DNA of 6,414 bases from JARRNO01 sp037384885. Its GTDB lineage: Bacteria; Acidobacteriota; UBA4820; DSQY01. The DNA lies in contig JARRNO010000239.1 of assembly GCA_037384885.1 (NCBI GenBank), positions 1 to 6,414 on the forward strand. Direction: 5' to 3'. The notes under the pieces were generated by a model that was not told the DNA's origin, made no database searches, and worked only from the letters and a program-made list of their open reading frames with translations. Below, piece by piece: positions 1 through 6,109 of the stretch (its first letter is position 1; each line of letters opens with the position of its first letter). Made by a program: the position numbers and the translations under genes.

Positions 1-48
1 CAACAAGGCCAGGCCCAGAAAAAACAGTACGATCTGCAGGCATCTCAT
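1..48 (-). CDS. N-terminus of an exported protein, cut by window edge
   Basis: Only the first 16 codons are visible, from an ATG at 48 running off the left edge. They read MRCLQIVLFFLGLALL, a short basic start followed by an unbroken hydrophobic stretch, as in a Sec signal peptide or an N-terminal membrane anchor. A purine-rich GGGGGG tract lies just upstream, and an AGGA about 11 nt upstream could also serve as the ribosome binding site. An in-frame ATG at 60 is an alternative start, but it is poorly spaced from any binding site. The gene follows the DUF169 gene on the same strand after about 90 nt and could be co-transcribed with it. Function cannot be told from this fragment. Confidence 0.45.
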   Translation of the reverse strand, partial: MRCLQIVLFFLGLALL

Positions 49-138
49 CGTTCCCCCCATCCTGATCCGGATTAGCGTGCGGCCGCCCTTTCCAATATAT
101 CCCGGAAGGTCAATACGCCGGCGCCGCAGCGGTTTATG

Positions 139-831
139 CTACACCCGTTCGACTGGGCCCAGGTCGTCAATCTCTTTTTCGACCGCCTCGGGCTTCTGAT
201 CTTTGGGACGGTGGACACCCTGTCCGAAGGCGTGCATGACGGCGATCATCCGGTGGAATGGAACGGTCAGCATCAGGTAGTCGCCGGAAAACCCGGCCAA
301 TCGTCGCGCCCCGAAATCGAAGAGCGAGAGCCCCAGGTTACCCGAAACGACCGGGTAGCCGATGCCCGTGCGGCACGCCGGGCCGGCAAGCTCCGTCGTG
401 AGCGAGCCGCCTTCCCAGTAATCGGCGAACCCGATGAGATGGTGAAGCGATCCCGGCCTTCCCACAAAGGCCACAAGGTCGGGCTGGGCCAGGGCCCTTG
501 CCAGCGGCGCGAAACAGACGTGGCTGCCCATCCCCACGGGCGCGTCCACCACCTGCTGCGCGCGGTGCAGCGCCGCCCTGGAGCAGTACACCATTTCCCG
601 GTTGACCAGGAAGTTCACCAACCGCTCCTTCCCGTTTGCGGGCAGTTGTCCAAGGCCCAGGCTTACCAGCCCGCCCGGGCAGCCGCAGGTATCGGCGGTA
701 ATCGTCACCGCCTTTCCTTCGCAGGCCCGCTTGATCGCCTGACACACGGAGAGCTTTCCCTCCGGGCGCGCGCCTCCCTCGGGCACCTCTCCCGCAAAGG
801 TCACGGCGATGGGTTCCGTGTCGAGGTCCAA
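139..831 (-). CDS. DUF169 family protein (COG2043-like), possibly damaged at its 5' end
   Basis: The 230-residue reading frame starts at a TTG (831) and ends in TAG (141-139). It resembles the DUF169 family of uncharacterised bacterial and archaeal proteins. The N-terminus carries an LDTEPIAVTF block like the family's 'tePvaV' start. It is followed by a cysteine-rich stretch (C30, C37, C49, C51, then C83, C106 and C153) and a Gly-rich central part. No signal peptide or membrane segment is visible, so it is probably cytoplasmic; the biochemical role of the family is not established. The start is problematic. A strong AAGGAG site precedes an ATG at 870 in the same frame, but an in-frame TAA at 846-844 interrupts after eight codons. 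Between that stop and residue 1 lie codons reading LKDEL, which look like ordinary family N-terminus. The gene is therefore either a pseudogene or sequencing error at its start, or it is translated from the weaker TTG. The family call is fairly firm; the start is not. Confidence 0.75.
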   Translation of the reverse strand: MDLDTEPIAVTFAGEVPEGGARPEGKLSVCQAIKRACEGKAVTITADTCGCPGGLVSLGLGQLPANGKERLVNFLVNREMVYCSRAALHRAQQVVDAPVGMGSHVCFAPLARALAQPDLVAFVGRPGSLHHLIGFADYWEGGSLTTELAGPACRTGIGYPVVSGNLGLSLFDFGARRLAGFSGDYLMLTVPFHRMIAVMHAFGQGVHRPKDQKPEAVEKEIDDLGPVERV

Positions 832-843
832 TTCATCTTTCAG

Positions 844-880
844 TTAGGCTGACCAACTTTGCCAGTACATAGCTCTCTCC
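844..880 (-). promoter_or_regulatory. Ribosome binding site and original ATG of the DUF169 gene, followed by an in-frame stop
   Basis: Read on the minus strand, AAGGAG (882-877) sits six bases before an ATG (870-868). The codons give M-Y-W-Q-S-W-S-A and then TAA (846-844). The same frame then continues without interruption into the DUF169 protein (L-K-D-E-L-D-L-D-T-E-P). The site is far better than anything in front of the TTG at 831. I infer this was the true start and that the TAA is a nonsense mutation or a base error. A short upstream peptide allowing re-initiation at the TTG is the alternative. Confidence 0.55.
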
Positions 881-965
881 TTCGATGAAGCTTCCAGGCC
901 ACGAGAGGTTCAGTGCCCGTCGGCACTCCGATATCCAGCACATCACCACATGGCTTTCGATTCAA

Positions 966-994
966 AATTTAATGCCGGCCTTCTTCGGGGTCCA
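966..994 (-). promoter_or_regulatory. Possible sigma70-type promoter for the DUF169 gene
   Basis: The 285-bp gap between the barrel gene stop (1156) and the DUF169 ATG (870) holds no gene I can support. Within it, on the minus strand, TGGACC (994-989) and TAAATT (971-966) are separated by exactly 17 bases. Each matches four of six bases of the sigma70 -35 and -10 consensus. They border the only AT-rich island of the gap, about 95 bases upstream of the ATG. A match this weak can arise by chance. Confidence 0.22.
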
Positions 995-1155
995 CGCGCG
1001 GCTTGAGCCGGTTCGGGCATTGGTTCTTTTGGCGATTCAAGGAGTGAGCGGCCGGTGGAACCTGACTCGGCAGACCGGATCTATCCGGCGGTGCAGCCCG
1101 GTGACCGATGGTGAGTCCGGGCGGGTCCGGAAGTCTCAGCCGCAACAGGCTGTGA

Positions 1156-2417
1156 TCAGAAGTACCCGCGAAGCTCGATGAACAGGCGCTTTCCTGGACC
1201 GTACCGCCAGGGTTCGGACGGCGAGAGAACCAGGCCGCCGAACTCCGTCCCGCGGCCCCCGGCGGGGACCTGGAGTCCCATGTCCAACAGCACGTTGTCC
1301 GAAAGACTCACGTGCATGTTGACCTGCGCGAGCAGGCTCCTGTCATTCAGGTTGGCGATGAGAAGGGGCGAGAGCGTCACGAGCGGCGTCCACTGGACGT
1401 CCGCCCCAGCAGCCAGGTAGTCCCGTCCCGTGTCGAACAGCTCCCCGCGAAGGAGCCGCTCCCGAAGAGGCTCGGAAAGAGACGCGAACGTATACGGGCT
1501 GCGGGCCGTGCCGAACCCATTGTGAAAGTTTTCACGTAAAGAGTCGTGCTCTTCCCGGCCCACGTCTGCGCACTTCTCAGATTCGCCACCCAGGACACCC
1601 GCGTCCCTCCGCCTTGAAGGCGCGTGGCGACGACGCCCGCGCTCCAGGCTGCTCCGCCCGCGGGACCCGACACGTCTGCGCCGAGAATTTTATCGCCGTA
1701 GTGCTTCGCCGCCATCACATCCGTCTGGAAGCGCGCCCCGGCCCCGTGCCACTTCACGGCGGTGGAGGCCTGTCCGCCCTCAAGCCGTCCCGTCAGCGAA
1801 TTGCGCCGGGGAACGACAAGCCCCTGGAGGTCGCTGCCGCTGTTGAAGAGCCACTGCCCGTAGAGCATGTCGGTGCCGGGCTTGTACTCGGTGTCCACGG
1901 CGTTCGGAGAAAATGGGTTGAACAGATCCATGGGGTGGAAGACCAGTCCCGTGCCCCAGGTCAGGGCCTGCCGGCCAACCCGGACCACTAGGTGTGCGCC
2001 CGTATAGCCCGCGTAAAACCGGTCGAAGCGCTGGGTGACCTCGGTCTGCCGGGCGGCGTGGATCGTTCGGGACAGGTTCCACCAAGGCATGGCGGGCGCG
2101 GGCCCGCCCGCTTCGAACAGGTGCTCCAGCTGCGGTTCAAGCGCCACGGTGTCCCCGTTCCGGCCGGCCACCAGGTAGTGCGCGGTAAAGTCGAAGGGAC
2201 CTTTGCTCCAGGTCCATTTCACGCGAAGAGAAAGATTTTCGTCCACCTGCGTCCGATGTCCGAGATAGGACTGGATGCTGTCGGAAGCGTTTTGCGTCCC
2301 GATGAAGAAGGCCTTGATTTCCGCCTGCAGTGAGGACTGGGCGCGAACGGACACGGCCGCGGCCAGAAGCAGGAAAGCCGCCGCAAGGGTCCTCGGGATT
2401 TTACCGGATCGCTTCAT
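1156..2417 (-). pseudogene. Outer-membrane beta-barrel protein, frameshifted
   Basis: This gene encodes an outer-membrane barrel of about 420 residues in two frames. The first frame starts at ATG 2417, with an AAGG site nine bases upstream, and overlaps the ATPase stop by 17 bases. An in-frame ATG at 2435 would spoil the signal peptide. Residues 1-27 are a clear Sec signal peptide (basic MKRSGK, an Ala/Leu core, and cleavage after VRA). The body has alternating hydrophobic strands and a segment with VGRQALTWGTG and HPMDLFNPFSP. This style recurs in porin-like proteins of unknown function, perhaps near DUF1302, but I cannot assign a family. After residue 295 (1533) the frame is lost at an AAAA run (1532-1529). 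The continuation (NFHNGFG onward, about 124 residues) is in the next frame and ends in RGYF with a terminal Phe, the usual barrel-assembly signal. One missing base explains it. Its place in the operon suggests the outer-membrane partner or exit of the exporter. Confidence 0.72.
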
Positions 2418-2461
2418 CCCGGACGACCTTTCCATCGCGCAGTTCCACGTTCCGCCGGGTG
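2327..2461. repeat. Left arm of a 135-bp inverted repeat (native copy)
   Basis: The reverse complement of this stretch matches 2875-3009 at 133 of 135 positions by my alignment. It covers the last codons of the ATPase gene, its TAA, the overlapping start of the barrel gene and the whole barrel signal peptide. Because both flanks continue in frame into their genes, this is the original copy. The differences lie at 2376 (silent for the barrel protein) and 2393 (Arg here, Trp in the other copy). Confidence 0.93.
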
Positions 2462-2874
2462 CGGCCGATCATTCTGGGGTCGTGGCTGGTCATGATGAAG
2501 GTTGTCCCCTGCGATTCGTTCAGGCCGGCGAAGAGATCCATCAGGCCAAATGCGGTGGCGCTGTCCAGGTTGGCCGTGGGTTCGTCCGCCAGCACCACCG
2601 AGGGATTCGATACGATGGCACGCGCCACGGCGACCCGCTGCTGCTGCCCGCCCGAGAGCTTTGCGGGACGGCGGCCGCCCAGGCCCTCCAGGCCCACCTC
2701 CCGCAGCATGGACTGCGCTTTCTTGCGGCGCTCGGAACGTCCCACTCCCTGGAGCTGCAGGACGAATTCGATGTTCTCCAGCGCGGTGAGCACCGGGACC
2801 AGATTGTACGCCTGAAAGACGAAACCGATCTCGTGGAGCCGCAGATCGGCGAGCGTCTTCCGTTTCTGGCGGTC
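2401..2874 (-). pseudogene. LolD/MacB-type ABC transporter ATPase lacking its N-terminal third
   Basis: The recognisable part (about 157 residues) runs from DRQKRKTLADL to a TAA at 2403-2401. It contains, in order, the Q-loop (GFVFQ), the signature LSGGQQQRVAVARA, Walker B (VVLADEPTA), the D-loop (NLDS) and the H-loop (TSHDP). The TALENIEFVLQLQGV wording is typical of the LolD/MacB/FtsE-like ATPases that pair with FtsX-type permeases. It would sit on the inner face of the membrane, dimerise, and drive the two upstream permeases. Family members are usually about 220-240 residues, so roughly 65-75 residues including Walker A are absent. Upstream of 2874 the frame stays open to about 3234, but it passes through the antisense repeat arm and then an out-of-frame part of permease 2, so no real ATPase sequence is there. 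As written it could not bind ATP normally. Either the gene was broken by the inverted duplication or the assembly is wrong here. Confidence 0.85.
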
Positions 2875-4216
2875 CACCCGGCGGAACGTGGAACTGCGCG
2901 ATGGAAAGGTCGTCCGGGATGAAGCGATCCGGTAAAATCCCGTGGACCCTTGCGGCGGCCTTCCTGCTTCTGGCCGCGGCCGTGTCCGTTCGCGCCCAGT
3001 CCTCACTGCCGGTAGGTTCGCTGCGGGCCGCCCGCCACGCGGGATAGAGCGTGACAAGCGTCCCCATGCACCAGACGAAGAGCCCCGTAAAGACCATTTC
3101 CCTCCAGGATACCCGGGGATAGAGCGTCCGGCCGCCTCCGAACCATTCCGCTCCGGCGCTGAGCGATCCCAGGTGGATGCCGTGGTGAAAGGCCAGGACG
3201 AGCCCGCCCCCCAGGGCGGTTCCGGCCGCAACACCGAGCCCCACGAGAACGAACGATTCGAGGAGCACTTCCACCAGAAGGCCTGACGGGCGCAGGCCCA
3301 GCGCCTGGAGCAGCCCCAGCTCGCGCGTCCTTTCCATCACGGCCATCAGCAGTACGTTGACCAGGCCGAACGCCATGGCGATGAACATGACCACCGTCCA
3401 AAGCTGCACGAACCCGCCGCTCATCTTGAGCAAGGCCCGGGTAAAGGGGATCAGCGTTTTCCAGCCCTGCACGTTCAGGCCCGGCGCCGCCGTTTGAAGA
3501 CGGCCGAGAAAGGCGGAGAGCGAGGCGCGGTCCTTGATCATGAAGGAAATTTCGGAGACCTGCGGGCCGAGGCCCAGCAGGGACTGCGCCTGCCCAAGAC
3601 CCACGAAGACGTAGCGCATCTCTGCGGCGCGGCTGGGACCGGCGTAGACGCCCACCACCCGGTAACCCCGTTCTGCCATGCCGCCGTTCAGTTTTTTGCT
3701 CATCAGGACGATCCGCTTGCCGAGCCCGGTCTGGAGGCGTTCGGCACGGCGCCGTCCCAGAAGGATGCCGGTGTCGTCCGAACCTGAGAGTCCGCGCCCC
3801 CGCTTCGCCGCGTCGGCGATGAAGGACAGGCCTGTTTCAGATTTCGGGGCGATGCCCACCAGGGTGACCGGCAGGCTTTCGCGCTCGCTCATCACCACGC
3901 CGGGAACGCGTACGCGCTTTGCCCAAGCCGACACATCGGGCGATTTCTTCAAGATTTGCAACAGATTCGCCGGAGGCGTGAACGAGCGCGCCACGTCCGG
4001 ATCGTCCAGATAGCCCTTCGCGTGGACCTGGCCGTCTCCCGTCAGCGTAATCAGGGCGCTGTGAAGCATGCTGTCGTTCCACGCGTTCAAAATGGCGCTC
4101 ACCAGGACCATGGACGCCACGCCCACCGCCACGGCCATGACAAGGATCAGCGTCCGCTTCCGGTTCCGCCAGAGATTCCGCCATGCCAGGGGCGCCAGGA
4201 GAGCCAGGGTCTTCAT
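2414..4216 (-). CDS. ABC transporter permease 2 (FtsX/LolC/E/MacB type) with aberrant C-terminal extension
   Basis: The ATG at 4216 overlaps the stop of permease 1 as ATGA, and the protein begins with a basic, WRNLWRN-type cytoplasmic start. A first membrane segment lies at about residues 21-43. A large periplasmic domain follows (about 44-270), then three membrane segments (about 272-295, 313-343 and 374-393). Between segments 2 and 3 is the conserved coupling region MERTRELGLLQALGLRP, which contacts the ATPase. The end, YPAWRAARSEPT, is the usual C-terminal signature, normally closed within a few residues as '-EALR'. Here the native sequence stops at the repeat junction (3009/3010, residue 402-403). 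The frame then runs on for about 200 residues through the inverted repeat arm and out of frame across the ATPase gene to a stop at 2416-2414, giving 600 residues in all. Only the first 402 residues are meaningful. It is a paralogue-like partner of permease 1, forming a heterodimeric LolC/LolE-like pair. Confidence 0.85.
   Translation of the reverse strand: MKTLALLAPLAWRNLWRNRKRTLILVMAVAVGVASMVLVSAILNAWNDSMLHSALITLTGDGQVHAKGYLDDPDVARSFTPPANLLQILKKSPDVSAWAKRVRVPGVVMSERESLPVTLVGIAPKSETGLSFIADAAKRGRGLSGSDDTGILLGRRRAERLQTGLGKRIVLMSKKLNGGMAERGYRVVGVYAGPSRAAEMRYVFVGLGQAQSLLGLGPQVSEISFMIKDRASLSAFLGRLQTAAPGLNVQGWKTLIPFTRALLKMSGGFVQLWTVVMFIAMAFGLVNVLLMAVMERTRELGLLQALGLRPSGLLVEVLLESFVLVGLGVAAGTALGGGLVLAFHHGIHLGSLSAGAEWFGGGRTLYPRVSWREMVFTGLFVWCMGTLVTLYPAWRAARSEPTGSEDWARTDTAAARSRKAAARVHGILPDRFIPDDLSIAQFHVPPGGPPETEDARRSAAPRDRFRLSGVQSGPGAHRAGEHRIRPAAPGSGTFRAPQESAVHAAGGGPGGPGRPPSRKALGRAAAAGRRGACHRIESLGGAGGRTHGQPGQRHRIWPDGSLRRPERIAGDNLHHDQPRPQNDRPHPAERGTARWKGRPG
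2875..3009. repeat. Right arm of a 135-bp inverted repeat (inserted copy)
   Basis: This is an inverted copy of 2327-2461 with two mismatches (2943 and 2960). Identity ends sharply at both edges. On its right it joins permease 2 directly after the PT of its C-terminal signature. On its left it joins the ATPase gene just before DRQKR. It lies antisense within both genes, so it is the inserted or misplaced copy. It replaces the last few permease codons and about 200 or more bases of the ATPase gene start. Confidence 0.93.
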
Positions 4217-5436
4217 GCTTCCGTCCTCAGTGCGGCCACGGGGTCCAGTTTTCTCACGCGGAAGGCGGGATAGAGGCCCGCGATACACACGAAAAGCGCG
4301 ATCACCGCGGGACCCGAGAAAAGCGACAGCGGCGAGACGGCGGGATGGACCACCGCGGGCAAGCCCCAGCGCGAAAAGAGCGTTTCGCTGCCCTGGAAGG
4401 TCAGCCCGTGGATCACGAAATACTCCGTCGCCCCCCATCCCAGGAGGATGCCGAATCCGACTCCGGCCACTGTCAGAAAGAGGGTTTCGATCCAGAGCGA
4501 CAGCCCGATGCGCCCGGGACGCATCCCCAGGCTGAGCATCAGCCCGAACTCCTTGGTGCGCTCCAGGACCGCCATGAGCATGGTGTTGAGAATGGTGAAG
4601 ATCACCACGACAACGAGCGCCACGTAGACCAGGGAGGAACTGGCCGCGTCCAGCTCCACCGCCTGCTTGACCCCGGGCTCCAGCTCATCCCATTTTCGCA
4701 CCACCAGCCCCCGGCCGGCCGCGATTTTTTTCGCGCGGGGGAGCACCCTCGCCATTCGTCGCAGGGACGCGGCCGACAAAACGACGGCGTTGGCCTTATC
4801 TCCCATATGAAAGGCAGATTGAAAGGCGGGAAGCGGCACTTCCGCTAGCTGCCGGTCCAGCTCGCTCATGCCGGTGGAAAAGATCCCGCTGACTCTGAAT
4901 GACGCTGCGGCGATGGTGCCGTCCAGAGCCATCCCCAGGAGCGTGAGCCGGTCTCCCACCTGCGCTTTCAGGTTGCGCGCCAGGAGCTTCCCGATCACGA
5001 TGCCGTCCACAGATCCCGGCGCCAGGTAGCGGCCTTGTTTCACCATGCCGGGCAGGGTCGAGAACTTCCGTTCGCTGCCCGGTTGAACCCCTACGATCTC
5101 GGCGCCGAAGCTTGTTTCTCCCTTCGACAGAAGCGCGAAGCCCTGGGTCCGCACCGACGCAGCCGTCACCCCGGGAATGCGGCGCATTTCCTCCGCGAGA
5201 GTTTGGGGATCTTGAAGGGTCTCTTTCAGCTTGGGATCGTTCAGAAAGTCCGGCCGCTGGATCTGGGCGTAGCCGTCAAGGATACCAAGGCTGCGCTCGA
5301 TCATGGTGGTGTAAACGCCTTGCTGGAGCGAGAGCATGAAGATGGTCACCCCCGCCGCAAAGGCGATGGCGCAAAGGCTGAAGAGGGTCCGGCGGGGCTG
5401 TCGCCACAGGTTGCGCCAGGCGACGGAGAGAATCAT
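4213..5436 (-). CDS. ABC transporter permease 1 (FtsX/LolC/E/MacB type), intact
   Basis: This is a 407-residue inner-membrane permease. I chose the ATG at 5436 because it overlaps the upstream stop as ATGA and has GGAG seven bases upstream; a TTG at 5448 would add only four residues and overlaps that binding site. The order is typical of the family. A WRNLWRQPRRT cytoplasmic start leads to a membrane segment at about 17-37. A periplasmic MacB-like domain follows (about 38-265), then membrane segments at about 268-290, 313-336 and 370-393. The coupling region is LERTKEFGLMLSLGMRP, and the C-terminus reads YPAFRVRKLDPVAALRTEA. Permeases of this type do not form a classical channel. They use ATP hydrolysis in the cytoplasm to extract or push cargo on the periplasmic side (lipoproteins in LolCDE, toxins or antibiotics in MacB). 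The stop overlaps permease 2 as ATGA. No damage is visible. The family is certain; the cargo is unknown. Confidence 0.92.
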   Translation of the reverse strand: MILSVAWRNLWRQPRRTLFSLCAIAFAAGVTIFMLSLQQGVYTTMIERSLGILDGYAQIQRPDFLNDPKLKETLQDPQTLAEEMRRIPGVTAASVRTQGFALLSKGETSFGAEIVGVQPGSERKFSTLPGMVKQGRYLAPGSVDGIVIGKLLARNLKAQVGDRLTLLGMALDGTIAAASFRVSGIFSTGMSELDRQLAEVPLPAFQSAFHMGDKANAVVLSAASLRRMARVLPRAKKIAAGRGLVVRKWDELEPGVKQAVELDAASSSLVYVALVVVVIFTILNTMLMAVLERTKEFGLMLSLGMRPGRIGLSLWIETLFLTVAGVGFGILLGWGATEYFVIHGLTFQGSETLFSRWGLPAVVHPAVSPLSLFSGPAVIALFVCIAGLYPAFRVRKLDPVAALRTEA

Positions 5437-6109
5437 TTGGGTCTCCAACGCCGGGGGTTTCTAAGGTTCGACAGCGTGAAGATGTACTTGGGGATAGGAA
5501 TGTTGAACGTTCCCTTCAGGTACCGGATTTCGGTCCATTGCCCCTTCTTGTCCAGGGGGCGCATGCGCAGTTCGGTCACGTAAATTCTCCCTCCCAGTTT
5601 CCCGATCTTGACCGCCATACGACGGGCGCGTTGGCCTTGGGAAGCGCTTCGATGGTGTAGAGGGTGTGCCCGCCCTTCTTTTCCGTATCGGTGATTTTCA
5701 GGTTGTAATCGTGAAGGACCTGCTCGGACTTGGCCAGGTCGTTGTAGGAGAAGTCCGATCCCATCCAGCTCTGGGCCATCATGTTCATGGGCAGCTTGAT
5801 CACCTGGTTCAGCTTGGGGGTAAACATCCACATGGAATCGCCCAGCTTGAGCGTGGCGTTGCCCGCGTCACCGGGAGGAGACGTGAAGCGGACGAGGGCG
5901 TCGTCGTCGCCCTGGGTCCAGGCAGTCATGGCCATCTTGCGCTGCCAGGATGGCCTGTGGATCGTCATGGTGATTTCCGTGTAGGAGGTCTTGCCGCGCC
6001 ACTGCGTCATGGCCGACTGGACGATGGAGAGGGCGGCGGGCTTGGGAGCCGCGGCGAGGGCGGGGAGCACCAGAAGAATCGCCGGCAGGAATTTCCAGCG
6101 GCTGTTCAC
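5433..6109 (-). pseudogene. LolA-like outer membrane lipoprotein-sorting protein, frame broken with internal loss
   Basis: The GTG start at 6109 overlaps the regulator stop as GTGA and has an excellent GGAGGT five bases upstream. Residues 1-20 form a Sec signal peptide (Leu/Ala-rich, cleavage near ALAAA). The next 145 or so residues match the LolA-like family annotated as outer membrane lipoprotein-sorting proteins. They include RFTSPPGDAGNATLKLGDSMWMF, shown here only by its key words RFTSP and MWMFTP, and the hallmark MGSDFSYNDL. After APVVW (near 5618) this frame ends in TGA at 5578-5576. The expected C-terminal part (GGRIYVTELRM, then a WTEIRY strand and the FTLSNLRN ending) lies in another frame and stops at 5433, overlapping permease 1. 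By comparison with the family, about 25-35 residues between these parts are missing, so this is a deletion that also changes frame, not a simple one-base slip. The intact protein would be a periplasmic carrier of lipid-modified or hydrophobic cargo for the ABC system. Confidence 0.8.

Noticed and set aside
136..852. Long plus-strand reading frame opposite the DUF169 gene
   Set aside because: It is the antisense shadow of a recognisable minus-strand gene in GC-rich DNA. Its translation is Arg/His/Gly-rich with no family resemblance. The same applies to the other long plus-strand frames at 1614-1991, 2275-2922 and 4183-4848.
920..945. Sigma54-like GG-N10-GC spacing (TGG...TGC) upstream of the DUF169 gene
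   Set aside because: Only the invariant dinucleotides fit and the rest of the -24/-12 consensus is absent. No enhancer-binding protein is nearby.
1075..1088. Hairpin CCGGATCTATCCGG after the barrel gene as a terminator
   Set aside because: The stem is only five pairs with a four-base loop and has no T-tract on either side.
885..1181. Plus-strand 98-codon frame in the gap between the barrel and DUF169 genes
   Set aside because: It has no ribosome binding site, no recognisable domain and low-complexity composition. It also runs into the end of the barrel gene antisense.
2327..3009. Invertible phase-variation switch formed by the two repeat arms
   Set aside because: Flipping the 413-bp core would only move the ATPase fragment to the plus strand, where the right arm supplies its C-terminus again. 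Neither orientation restores a Walker A half or a permease end, and there is no recombinase gene in the window.
2401..3234. Full-length 277-residue ATPase as an unbroken open frame
   Set aside because: Residues before DRQKR come from the antisense repeat arm and from permease 2 in the wrong frame. They contain no Walker A motif and no ATPase-like sequence.
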